NCBI GenBank assembly: GCA_024345305.1
Contig: BRON01000003.1
Span: forward strand, 620,001-684,000
DNA length: 64,000 bases
Direction of reading: 5' to 3'
Source of the DNA: Mrakia gelida
Lineage: Eukaryota > Basidiomycota > Tremellomycetes > Cystofilobasidiales > Mrakiaceae
Part shown: positions 54,735 to 64,000 of the stretch, piece by piece
How the letters are laid out: every line of letters starts with the position of its first letter
Numbering within the stretch: position 1 is the stretch's first letter
Notes under the pieces: generated by a model
The model's input: only the letters and a program-made list of their open reading frames with translations
The model's database searches: none
What the model was told of the DNA's origin: nothing
Position numbers and translations under genes: made by a program

Positions 54735-55137
54735 ATTGAGAGAGAAGAGCTGGTTGAGTTCAAGGAGTTGAGAGGCAGACGGGGCAGGGGAGGAAGGGAG
54801 GGAAGGCAAGCTCGAATTCCACGGCGTGACTTCCTCTTCTTCAAGCTCACCTTCTCCTCTCGTTTTGCTGACTTTTCTGCTTCCTTTGGGACTTCGAGGG
54901 GATGATCGGTCGTAACGACATTATCTGCTTTGATACTGAATCGACGCGATACTGGGCGAGAGACAGACGACGCGTCGATATGTTTCCAACTGATACCTCC
55001 TGCTAGTAGCCTCTCTAAGAACTACTTTGATATTCACGAACTGCCTACTCTTCTTTCCTTTCCCGGCAAGACTTTTCCAAAGCAAAGAACATCGATGAAC
55101 GATAGATCTAAGTACTAAAACTGCCGAGATCTACTCG
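54735..55137. other. Intergenic: LYAR promoter and 3' UTR of the next minus-strand gene
   Basis: A 403-bp gap with relatively A/T-rich sequence around 54910-55120 and one GACGCGTC at 54969. No gene or repeat seen. Confidence 0.45.
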
Positions 55138-58100
55138 TCACGTCGAAGCACCGCGACCGAGCGAAACGACCTCGACCTTCCTCCTCTTCGACGCACCCCG
55201 TCCAGCTTCCTGTGCTATCTGAGGCTGAAGGAGGAGGAGGACCTTGGAAGCAGCCTTGCTCGGCAGCTTCGACACTGACGAGCTCAGCGTCTCCATGTCA
55301 ACGACGCGAAGCGGTGGGATGGAAAGCGAGAGGAGAGGTGGGTCGAGCTCGTCTCGAGTGAGATCTTTATCGAAAACGAAGGCGAAGAGAGCGTCAGAGG
55401 CTGCACCCAGGTATAGGCGAAAGGAGAGACGAGAAAGAGCTTACCGTTGCTCATCCCACCAGCCAAACTCTCCAACTCCTCCACGAGCAGAACCAGATCC
55501 AACCCGCTCCGATCCACCACGTCCCTCAGTCGGTTCTTCGCGATCTCGGTGGACACCACACTCCGGACTTGAGTCTCCGAGTCAGGACTTCCTGGGATGG
55601 GCGAGGAGAGGGTCGTCGAGATGAAGGTGGAGAAGAGGTGGATTTGGGAGAGGAGGGATTGAAGGAGGTCGCGGGTTGTTGGGTGGAGGAGGATGAGGAG
55701 TCGAGCGACTGGGGTGGGAGCTTGCAAGAAGACGAAAGAGGTCGAGAAAGATCAGTGCGATAAGCGGTGAGTCGAGGAGGTTCGAAGGATAAGCGCACCT
55801 TCCGTCGTCTCGTTCTTGTTCCAAGTGTTCCAGCCTCTCTGGAGAAGAGCGGTTCGAAGGAGGTCGCCGATGGCGTTGAGTACCCAGGAGGTTTCGGAGA
55901 TGAGAGTCCAGATGGAGTCTGGAGGCGAAGGGAAAGTCAGAACGAGTCGTTTGGCGAAAGAAGCGAAGGGAAAGAAGACTGACCGATGTGGAAGGCATCC
56001 GCGTCGCCATTTCGACCTTCGACGAAGGCTTTGGCGAAGACAGCGTTGCTGGAAGCCAGTCGAAGGACCTCTTTAGCGATCCTGGAACGGGGATCGTCGA
56101 TGGATCTGCGAAGAGGAAGAAACGTCAGCATCGACGCGAGGGCCGAGAAGGGAGGGGGAGACGAACTCGTAAAGTCTTCGTTGGATCTCCATCAACGGCA
56201 GCAGCCAGTCTGAGTCTCCGAACGGTTCGCTGGTTCCGTGTTGCGATACGAGAACGTCCCAAGTCTTTCGAAGAACGGCGTCCACAGCTGCGAGAACAAA
56301 AGACCACAAAGGTCAACCCAAGTCTCGATCGAGTCTCAATCCAAGTCTCGAACGAGTCTCGAGAGAGAGGGACACGCGACTGACCTGAGAGATCGCCTCG
56401 CCTTTTCGAGCCTTCTGACACGAGTCGAATGAGATCCGAAGGGTCCGAGTTACGGTACAGAGAAAGACCTAACGAGCTGGCGAGCTCGTCGCAGAGGCTG
56501 GACCATTCGGAAGCTGGGAAGACGAGGGAAGGAGAGATGAGCTTCTGCGAGAGCTTTCAGTCGACGACGATTCGAAACTCACCGGATGACGCTAATGAGA
56601 GAGGAGCCGCCTTCGTTGGATGAGCGTGGAAGTACAAGCTGGAGTCAAAAGAGGCGATGACGGCGGAGTTCGAGGACGAGGCGACGGCCGTTGGAACTGT
56701 TCGAAGCGAAAGAGGTCAGCGAACGTCGAGGAAGAACGAGGCGGCGTCGAGACGTACGAGATCGCTTCCCTGGCGAGGTCTTGACATCCGTAGTGTTGAA
56801 GCTCGTAGCCGATGAGAGATCGGATCTGAATAAGTAGCAAAGAGAGGGAGTCAGTCGCGGTCGAAGGGTTTGAAGAGAAACGACGAGACTCACAGTTTCA
56901 AGACCGAGAACTTCCCAACGACACCCTCGACCCATTTCTGATTCACCTCTCCTACCAGCACCATGCCCAGAGACTCGGGTCCCATCGACTCAACGGAGGT
57001 AACGACCGATTCCTCGAAAGTTCGACGAGACGTGTGAGTCGCATGCTGAAAGACGAGTCGAGAGAGTCAGCAACCCTCGTCGAGGTAGAGAGCTCGAGGA
57101 AGGACTCACCCAGTCAAACGCATTACTGGGAGGAGCGAGATCCGTCGGCTTGGACTCCAGCTGAAGGAACGCCTCGGAGAGAAGGACCTCCTCTTTCTTC
57201 AACGTCCAAAGGTGCATCTCCGAGGCGAGGGCGTCGCCTGGGTCGCGAAAGGGGTAGACGGTCAGCGATGTTCGAGCAGATAGGATAACATTGGACGTAC
57301 TTGTTCGAGTGAGGAAGGTCCCGACGACTCCAATGTCTCGTTCAGCAGAGAGTTCGACCGTCGCTGGAGTTGATTCGAGGTCGGCGAGTTCGACGAAGGA
57401 GAGGTGCGAGAGGATCGCTGAGGACGGGACCGAGTCGGAAGGAGGCTGTTCCAGGCCGACCGAGGAGGAAGCGAAGTGGATCGGAGGGAAAGGAAGAGCG
57501 GAGATGGCTGTTCAAGGGCGAAAACGAGGGGTAGGTCAGAGCTTGCCGACGGGACGCGACGAGAGCGAGCGACAAGAACTCACTGGCTTCCGAACCCAAC
57601 AGATCAATCTTGCACTCGATGACCTCAATCCAAGGCTCGTCTCCTGACACATCCTCTCCTCCTTCCGTAGCAGGTGTCTCCGAGGGAGAGACGGTTGTGG
57701 GAGCAGCACCTCCGAGAGCGTCGAAATCGATTCCCAAATCCAAAGAACCGAGGGTAGGAAGGAGGGACAGAGGGTCCTTGGCAGGTGCGGGAGGAGGAGG
57801 TGGTGGTGGTAAGATGGTGGATTGGACGACGAGGTAGATGGATGGATCTGGTCGCGTCGAGATGAAAGCGAGAGTGGATGAGCTGAGGGCTGAATTGGCG
57901 AGAGGACAAGAGGAGCTTACCTTCGCCTCTGACGAGTATCTTCCCTCTCCTGACTCTTCTACCACTCTTCCCTCCCTCTCCTCCACTTGTGCCAGCAGCA
58001 GCTTCCACCGAGGGTCCATCTGCTAGTCCCCAAACTCCAAACTCAGGTCCTGAGATCCCACACCGAAGGGTTCGAAGCGGCCATCGCTTGTCCGAGGAGG

Positions 58101-59075
58101 TTGAAGACGTCGGATGGTGAAGAACGACCTCGTGGGATGCTGTGAGGATGACGAAAGTTGGTGGGGTAGACGAGGAGGCGTGGGAAGGGAGTGGTGGTCC
58201 GAGAGGAGGAAGGCGATGGAACTTGGGGAGGGAGGGAGTCGAGCTCGACTTTGGTGAAGGTTGAGTTGCTCCTTCCTCGTCTTTGACTGCTGGCTCCGGA
58301 GCTGCGACGGACGGCGATGCTACCCACTCCCTCTCTGCTCCCAGCCAAGCTACATCGACGACCTCCTTCCCTCCAGGGACGGCCCAAGTATCCTTGATCT
58401 CCCATTCCGACCTCTCCTTCCCTCGACCTTTGATCTCCCAAACGGCGAGCGTTCCTCCTTGACCTGGAGGACCCGAGAGAGGGAAGAAGGCGAGAAGGTA
58501 AGATGCGGAAGGGGATATCGAGATGTAGGTTGGCGAGAGATGAGGGAGCGGGAAGGAAGGCATGGGAAGAGGGAAGGAGGAGGGAGGGGAGGAGGACGAG
58601 GCGGGTGAGGTTGGAAGAGGGAAAGCTTGCAGCCGAGGAGAGGGGAGGATCTCGTGCGAGTTTGAAGCCGAGGATAGGGTGAGGGGTGCTGTTATGGATG
58701 CTACGACGACGTTCTGGGACGAGAAGACCAGCGTTCTGAGCGAGAAGAGACCCGAGGGAGGAAGGAAGAGAAGGAGACGAGAGGTCAGCTTCGTTGTTTC
58801 GCCGTCTTGCCCTGTCCTCTACGGCCATCTTCGAGCTCAAGGACCCCAACAATGCTTCAAGCATGGTCTCACCTCGTCTGATCACCTGTGATGAGGTCTG
58901 ATATATCCTCCCAGGCTAGCTCGTCCCTTCCCCAAGTGAGAGGAGGTCGTTCCTTCGAAGATGGTCCGGTCGAGTCCTCCCTCCCTTTCCCTTTGTCGAT
59001 CACAATCGTAGGGATGGGAGTCGCAGCGACGTTGTCGAGGGATGGTGTATCATCAACGGGCAAGACGTCCTCCAT
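55138..59075 (-). CDS. Probable Mediator tail subunit 16 (MED16/Sin4-like)
   Basis: About 1,000 residues, many introns. An acidic start (MEDVLPVDDTPSLDN) and WGRDELAWEDISDLI lead to beta-strand repeats resembling WD40 blades: YISISPSASYLLAFFPLSG, LAVWEIKGRG, KEVVDVAWLGAEREWV, TFVILTASHEVVLHH and FGVWGLADG. The second half is alpha-helical (LSLLGYELQHYGCQDLAREA; WSSLCDELASSLGLSLYR; TISETSWVLNAIGDLLRTAL; RLRDVVDRSGLDLVLLVEEL). A WD40-like N-half plus helical C-half, with 'SETSWVLNAIGDLLR', fits MED16, which links activators to the Mediator tail. Other WD40/helical scaffold proteins cannot be excluded. It is divergent from the peroxiredoxin gene; the starts are 332 bp apart. Confidence 0.55.
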
Positions 59076-59406
59076 TAGAAATGGCCAGGAGAAGAGGAGG
59101 GAGAGGGGAGGTCGTTGGCGTTGAAGGAGCCTGGAAGTTGAGCTCGAACGAAGGAAGGGAGGTCGCGAAGGGCTTGCTTTGGAAGCGTCGTCAGGCCGCG
59201 AGAATGGGGTCGGGATTTTTGAAAGCTTCGCAGGAATGCAGGATGAGGTACAAAAGTTTCGTTTCAGCTCATCGCTGAAGAATATATTCCTTCGGGAACG
59301 CGGCGGCACCTCCGAGTAAAGAGGACGGCCATCGAGCACGCCTCTCTCTCGCGAATCGTGTGTGCTCCCAACTTCCACCCTCTCGCATCCTCCCTTCCCT
59401 CCAATC
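59076..59406. other. Divergent promoter, MED16-like gene and peroxiredoxin gene
   Basis: A 331-bp shared upstream region. AATATATTC at about 59281-59289 is the only A/T-rich element; it lies about 120 bp from the plus-strand start and could serve as its TATA element. Otherwise nothing recognised. Confidence 0.45.
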
Positions 59407-60812
59407 ATGCCCAAAGCCGTCAAAGAACCCTCCGCCGAGCCTACTCGAAAGTCCTCTCGAGTTCCATCCTCCTCAGCTGCTCCTCCTGTCGCTGTGGCTG
59501 CCAAACCCGTCAGCTCAACGCCTTCCTCCTTCTCTCGTCAACATCGCGTCCTGTTTGCCCCTCTCCTCGCGAGCTGACCTCCCTTCCCTCCTCCTTCTCC
59601 TTCCTCTCTCGCTCATTGTTTCTCCCAGGAGTCCAAGAAGGCTGCTCCTAAGGCTGCTGCCCCCAAGAAGGCTAAGGCTGAGGACACCAAAGCTGCAGCT
59701 CCCGCCAATTCGAAGCTCAACATCGGAGACGTCCTTCCTGAGATTACCCTCCAGTCAGTCTTCCACTCTCGCCGTGTCTCGCCATCCACCTCCAGTCACT
59801 GATGAAGCTGATGCACCACCTCGCTGCTCAGGAACGAGAAGGGAGAGGACGTGGATGTCTCTAAGATTGGTGAGCTCTCGCTTTCTCCTCATCATCGACT
59901 CCTGAGCGAGGAAGTTGAACAGGACAGGAGATTCGACCGAACAGGCTAACGCGTTTCTCCGCGACTTTTTCTTAGCTGGAGAGACTGGTCTGGTCATCTT
60001 CGTATACCCCAAGGTACTCAGCTCGGTCTCCTGCACTCCTTTCTCTCCCGTTCGCTGATCGACCGTTCAATCCTCTTCATTCAACAGGCCGACACTCCTG
60101 GATGCACTACCGTCAGTCTTTTCCCTTCCTTTAACCTCAAAGACGCCATGCCGTTACAGCAACACACCGAGTCACCCAGAGACGCGAGCGGCGAAGGGGG
60201 ACGAGGGGAAAGGGAGGAAAGCTCACGCGTCTCGTTCTTCTCTTTCATACTTTCAGCAAGCCTGCTCTTACCGAGACTCCAAGGACGACATCAAGGCCCT
60301 TGGTTACACCATCTACGGTCTCGTGAGCCCTATCTCGTTTCTACTCGATTCCCTCGAACTCGAGCCGGGACTGACCATCTCCCCCTCTTCCTTCTCCAGT
60401 CCAAGGACAAGCCTGCTGCTCAGGCGAAGTGGATCGAGAAGAAGAGCCTCACCTACTCTCTCCTCTCTGATCCGTCTTCTCAGCTTCTCGGCGCTCTCGG
60501 AGCGTGAGTTCTAGCATCCCCCCTTTCCGTTCAGCTCGTCCGAGAGCTTGTTGCTGATCGACCACCTCTCGCGTCTTCTCTCTCTCCTCTCTTGATAACA
60601 GCGACAAGCGCTCTCACTTCATCTTCGAGAAGGGAACTGGGAAGCTCGTCGAAGCTTCCATTGGTGTCAAGCCCGCCGACGAGTGAGTTGATGCAGGTTT
60701 TCTCGCGCAGAGCGGCACGTTCGTTCGCTCGACCTGACTTTTCCTCCTCCTCATCCGCTCCGCTTCCAGCGTCGCCAACGTCCTCGCCTTCATCAAGAAG
60801 CACCACGCCTAA
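59407..60812 (+). CDS. Atypical 2-Cys peroxiredoxin, BCP/PrxQ type (nuclear Dot5-like)
   Basis: About 220 residues. An N-terminal extension rich in Lys, Ala and Pro (KKAAPKAAAPKKAKAED) resembles a nuclear-targeting tail, as in yeast Dot5. The thioredoxin-fold domain has KLNIGDVLPEITLQNEKGED, LVIFVYPKADTPGCTTQACS with the peroxidatic Cys (PGCTT) and a second Cys five residues later, and FIFEKGTGKLVEASIGVKP, ending FIKKHHA. Such enzymes reduce alkyl and hydrogen peroxides using thioredoxin. The Cys pair falls across an exon junction (GCTT / QACS), which splices in frame. Several introns are short and standard. Confidence 0.9.
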
Positions 60813-61659
60813 TCGAGGCTTCTATTTCTCAGTTCTCTCTCGTTGTATCTGGGGTCAAGGAGCGTTCTGGCTGGGCTGAAAAGGAAGGAGAACGGTCAGG
60901 GATCGCTCGTCGTCGCGTCTTTTTTTTCTCGTCGTTCTTTTTGCTTCTCGTGTCTTTTATGCTCTTGCCACTCGACCAGCTTTTGAACCAAAGGGAACCC
61001 TTCATCCGCAAAGTTGTCTCTCGGGAAAATTTTCGCCAAGAACTGCTCGTTTCGAACTCTGAAATCGTGTCGGCGTCATCAGCTCGATCCTCGGACCCTT
61101 CCTGCTCCCACCCCTCACGACCTTCGACTCGCCCTTCTTCACTCCAGGTAAGGGCTCCTGGCTGAGGATCGAATCATCGTCATCTTCGGCCGCTGACAGT
61201 CTTGCTTCTCGCCCTGCCTCAGCTCCCCTTTGTCGGCGAAACCTCAGCTCAACACACAGCCCATCTTTCGACTCCTTCCTTCCCTCCTCTTTGTGAGCTC
61301 ACTCCTCCCTTCTTCTCCCATATCCAGTCGCGTTGATGTCCCTGTACTGATACTCGCTGTTCATATCCTCTTCCAGTTCAGTCTTGAATTCAGCGAGCTC
61401 TCTCCTGAGCCCTACCCATCTACGGCGAGCACCGACGGACAGCTGAGCTCGTTCCCTCCGTTTCCTTCCTTCTTACATCGTGAGCTCGTTCGCCCTTCTC
61501 ATCCTTTCCCGAGCCTCAAGCCCTAATGAAGAGCTGACTCCTTCCTCTGTTACTCCTCCTCGTCTAGCTCAGGTCTCGAAACAAATCTTCAAAACAGCTC
61601 CGTCCAATCCCTCAGCTCGCCTTTGACCTCGACCTCTTCTCCCTCCCTCCCTCTTCCCC
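60813..61659. other. Intergenic: peroxiredoxin 3' UTR and possible spliced leader
   Basis: From about 61080 the plus strand shows repeated splice-like pieces: TCCAG-GTAAGG, then a CGCTGAC branch site and CCTCAG near 61222, TGTGAGCTC near 61290, and TTCCAG near 61375. They may be introns in the 5' leader of the gene starting at 61660. No coding exon could be tied to them. Confidence 0.4.
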
Positions 61660-63381
61660 ATGTCCTCCTCTACCACCTCCACCCTTATCTCCAACGTCAC
61701 CCTCCTCGCCTCCCGTCTCCCTCTTCGGCCCAAACTACACCACAACAAACCAACCTACTTCTACCCAACCCAAACCTACAAGAATCCCTGGCCCTCCCAT
61801 CGTTCCCCTCTCAACCTCAAGACCCTCTCCGACGCTTTCACCGACCCAGCCGAGATCCCTCATCCGGACGACGCAGATCCAGAGGAAGGGACACACCCTG
61901 TAGAGAAGTCGGTCGAGGATGTGGACTGGGAAGTGGGGAAGGGGAAGGTGAAAGGGCTTTGGTTGGGACATGCGAGTTTCTTGATGGCTCTGCCGAGAGC
62001 TGGAGGAGGCGACGATTTGGGACTGTTGTTCGACCCTGTGTTCGAGGAGAGGTGCTCGCCTAGTACCTGGGTGGGACCGATAAGGGATGTCGATGCTCCG
62101 TGTTTGATCCCTGAGCTGCATGTGAGTCTTCGTTCCTTCGCTTTCGATTTGACGAGTCCCGCGCACGCTCGTCTCGTCGCGTCTCGTTCTTTTCTCGTCT
62201 GACTCCTCGATGTTCAACGTTCTCGCAGCCAATCCACCTCGTCCTCATCTCTCACGACCACTACGACCACCTCTCCCTCGCAACCGTCACTGAACTCTGG
62301 CTTCACAACCTCTCAACCATCCACTTCGTCGTTCCTCTCGGTCTCAAAGCTTGGTTCCTCTCTCTCGCCATCTCACCTCCCATCCCCTCGGAACGAATCA
62401 CCGAATGCGACTGGTGGGACGAGATCCTCGTCGAGGTTCCCTCAACGGAAGGATCGCATCTTGCTCCGACGCGCCTGAGAGTCGCTTGCACGCCTAGCCA
62501 GCACTCTTCTGGGCGAGGGCCTGGAAGTCAAGGGACGACGCTGTGGTGCTCGTGGGTTGTTGGGTTGGAGCATGAGAGGGACGAGAAGGAGCTTGAGGTG
62601 GAGGAGAAGAAGGACGTGCTGGATCCTGCGAAGGAGGTGTGGGACAAGATGAGGTTCAAGACGTACTTCGCTGGGTGAGTGGACGCGTCGCGTCGAATCG
62701 TTACTTCTCTCTCGTTTTGCCATCTTCGAGGAGCTCGAGAGCTGATGTCTTTGCCCTTCGCTCTGTACAGTGATACTGGGTACCGTCTCTACGGAGCCGA
62801 CTCCTCGGACGCGTCGTCTGCCTGCCCAGCGTTCAAAGGTTCGTCGTCTTCTCGTCTCGTCTCGTCCTCGCCTTCCTTCTCTTTCGAGCTGACTCTCCCC
62901 TCCTGTTTCCCCTCCACCAGAAATTGCCTCCCTCTTCTCTCCCTTTTCCCTCCTCCTCATGCCCATCTCCCCCGGTTCCTCCCTCCCTTACCTAACCTCC
63001 TTCCTCCCCTACCCTCTCTCCTCCCTCCCCGTCCCCTCCCCCAACCTCGGCATCCTCACCTCCCACGGCCACCTCACCCCCTCCGACGCCGTCGAACTCT
63101 TCGAAGTCCTCGGCGGAGGACGAGCAGTGGGCATCCACTGGGGGACCTGGGGAGGGGAGCATCTCGCGAAGAGGACGAGGAGGTGGTTGTGGAAGGAGAT
63201 GAGGAAACGAGGGGTTGCGAAGAAGTGGGAGCAAGGGATGGGAGAGAAGGGTGCGTTTGAGCTGTGGAGGGTTGGGGAGTTGGTGGTGCTTGAGGAGGAA
63301 GAGGGTGGGGAGGGAGGGGTGAGGGAGGAGGGTGGGAGTGGGGAGGAGGCGAAGAGGGTGCAGGGGGTGGAGGACGCTTGA
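61660..63381 (+). CDS. NAPE-PLD-like metallo-beta-lactamase-fold phospholipase
   Basis: Four exons (61660-62121, 62229-62674, 62771-62838, 62921-63381) join in frame to 478 residues. Motifs: LWLGHASFLM, GLLFDPVFEERCSPSTWVGP, LVLISHDHYDHLS (the HxHxDH zinc site), VACTPSQHSSGRG, TYFAGDTGYR with the bridging Asp, and AVGIHWGTW with the last His. Order and spacing are those of N-acyl-phosphatidylethanolamine phospholipase D, which releases N-acylethanolamines from membrane lipids using two zinc ions. The C-terminus is a Glu/Gly-rich tail (EEEEGGEGGVREEGGSGEE). No signal peptide; a basic N-terminus. The ATG at 61660 follows a C/T leader, but an upstream start through spliced exons is possible. Confidence 0.85.
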
Positions 63382-63649
63382 TCTCTGGAAGGATAGTAGT
63401 GGGATGGTTCTTATAGAGGGCTATTTGTTGGCTGATGGATGGTTATATCCTTTCTTTCGTGACGATCTGCCTTGGGAGAGAAAGGAGCAGTGAGGCTTCG
63501 TCGCGTCGACTCGACCAGATCAGCGACCGCTGTTCCTTCCTTCCTTCTTCTCCAACTCATCTGTGCTTGAGCGAAGCTCGCTCAGCCTCTTTCGAAGGTC
63601 CTAAACACAAAAAGTGGACTCGACATGCATCAGCAGAGTAGGTATCAGA

Positions 63650-64000
63650 CTAAGCAATCGACGTGTTCTTGACCTTCATCGTCTGAACAACCAAAAGAGA
63701 CGACCTGAAATCCATCCTCCCTTCTCCTCCAGCATCCTTCAACCTCAGCGCTCTTCCCAGTCTCTCGAACCTCCCCTCCTCTTCCTCCGACGGTCGAGCA
63801 AGATCGGGGACTCGAAGGACGGCGTGATCTCGAAACTTCTCCCTCGCTCCGGACGCGAAGTCGAAACGGGAATGAGAGACGAGGTCCAGGTTCGATCGAG
63901 TTCCGTCACTGATAGCCTGCTCGTCTTCATACGACTCGTCTTCTGCGTCCTCCTCGACGTTCTTGATCTCCACTTGGTCGCGTCGGTTGATGGGAGGGAG
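63650..64000 (-). CDS. Unknown acidic protein, 3' end only
   Basis: The minus strand is open from the window edge to a stop at 63650-63652. The visible end is acidic (VEEDAEDESYEDEQ), then SRFDFASGAREKFRDHAVLR and VPDLARPSEEEEGRFERLGR, ending VQTMKVKNTSIA. Codon use fits the other genes. The start and most of the protein lie beyond the right edge. Family not recognised. The 268 bp between it and the NAPE-PLD-like gene hold only 3' UTR-like sequence. Confidence 0.6.
   Translation of the reverse strand, partial: LPPINRRDQVEIKNVEEDAEDESYEDEQAISDGTRSNLDLVSHSRFDFASGAREKFRDHAVLRVPDLARPSEEEEGRFERLGRALRLKDAGGEGRMDFRSSLLVVQTMKVKNTSIA

Overview
The window is nuclear DNA of a filamentous-growing or yeast-like fungus, most likely a basidiomycete. 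Every recognisable gene is eukaryotic, and nearly all are broken by many short introns of about 55-100 bp. These start mostly with GTGAGT-type donors and carry a CTGAC/CTGAT-like branch site shortly before a pyrimidine-rich acceptor. Third codon positions favour C, CGA is a common Arg codon, and GC looks to be in the mid-50s percent. Placement near the red yeasts and smut relatives (Pucciniomycotina) is inference only.

Layout, left to right: an unresolved left edge; a secreted CE4 chitin/polysaccharide deacetylase (+); an unknown Ser/Pro-rich protein (+); Hsp110/SSE1 (-); a PRMT3-type arginine methyltransferase (+); Mios/Sea4 of the SEA (GATOR2) complex (-); a PAS-kinase-like protein kinase (-); an ATP-grasp enzyme (+); an MscS/EF-hand mechanosensitive channel (+); dynactin Arp1 (-); a small ABM-fold protein (-); an RNase III family protein (+); a large unknown Pro/Ser-rich protein (+); a small single-pass membrane protein (-); TFIIH Ssl1/p44 (+); a full-length ABCC transporter (+); sterol C24(28) reductase ERG4 (+); a LYAR-type nucleolar zinc-finger protein (-); a probable Mediator MED16 subunit (-); a Dot5/BCP-type nuclear peroxiredoxin (+); an NAPE-PLD-like metallo-hydrolase (+); and the 3' end of an unknown gene (-).

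This is ordinary housekeeping gene space: compact, with alternating head-to-head and tail-to-tail pairs and intergenic gaps mostly of 200-1000 bp. I see no mobile element, virus, CRISPR array, tRNA, rRNA or biosynthetic cluster, and no convincing multi-gene novel system. The interest lies in gene structure and protein oddities: 4-nt internal microexons in two genes, start codons isolated in their own coding exon in two others, a PRMT3 zinc finger that has lost all four metal ligands, an RNase III with a substituted catalytic Asp and a double-stranded-RNA-binding domain split by an acidic insert, a frame discontinuity inside a kinase gene, and strong over-representation of the palindrome GACGCGTC.

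Exon boundaries were read by eye from splice signals and conserved protein sequence. CDS entries give the outer limits from start to stop codon, introns included.
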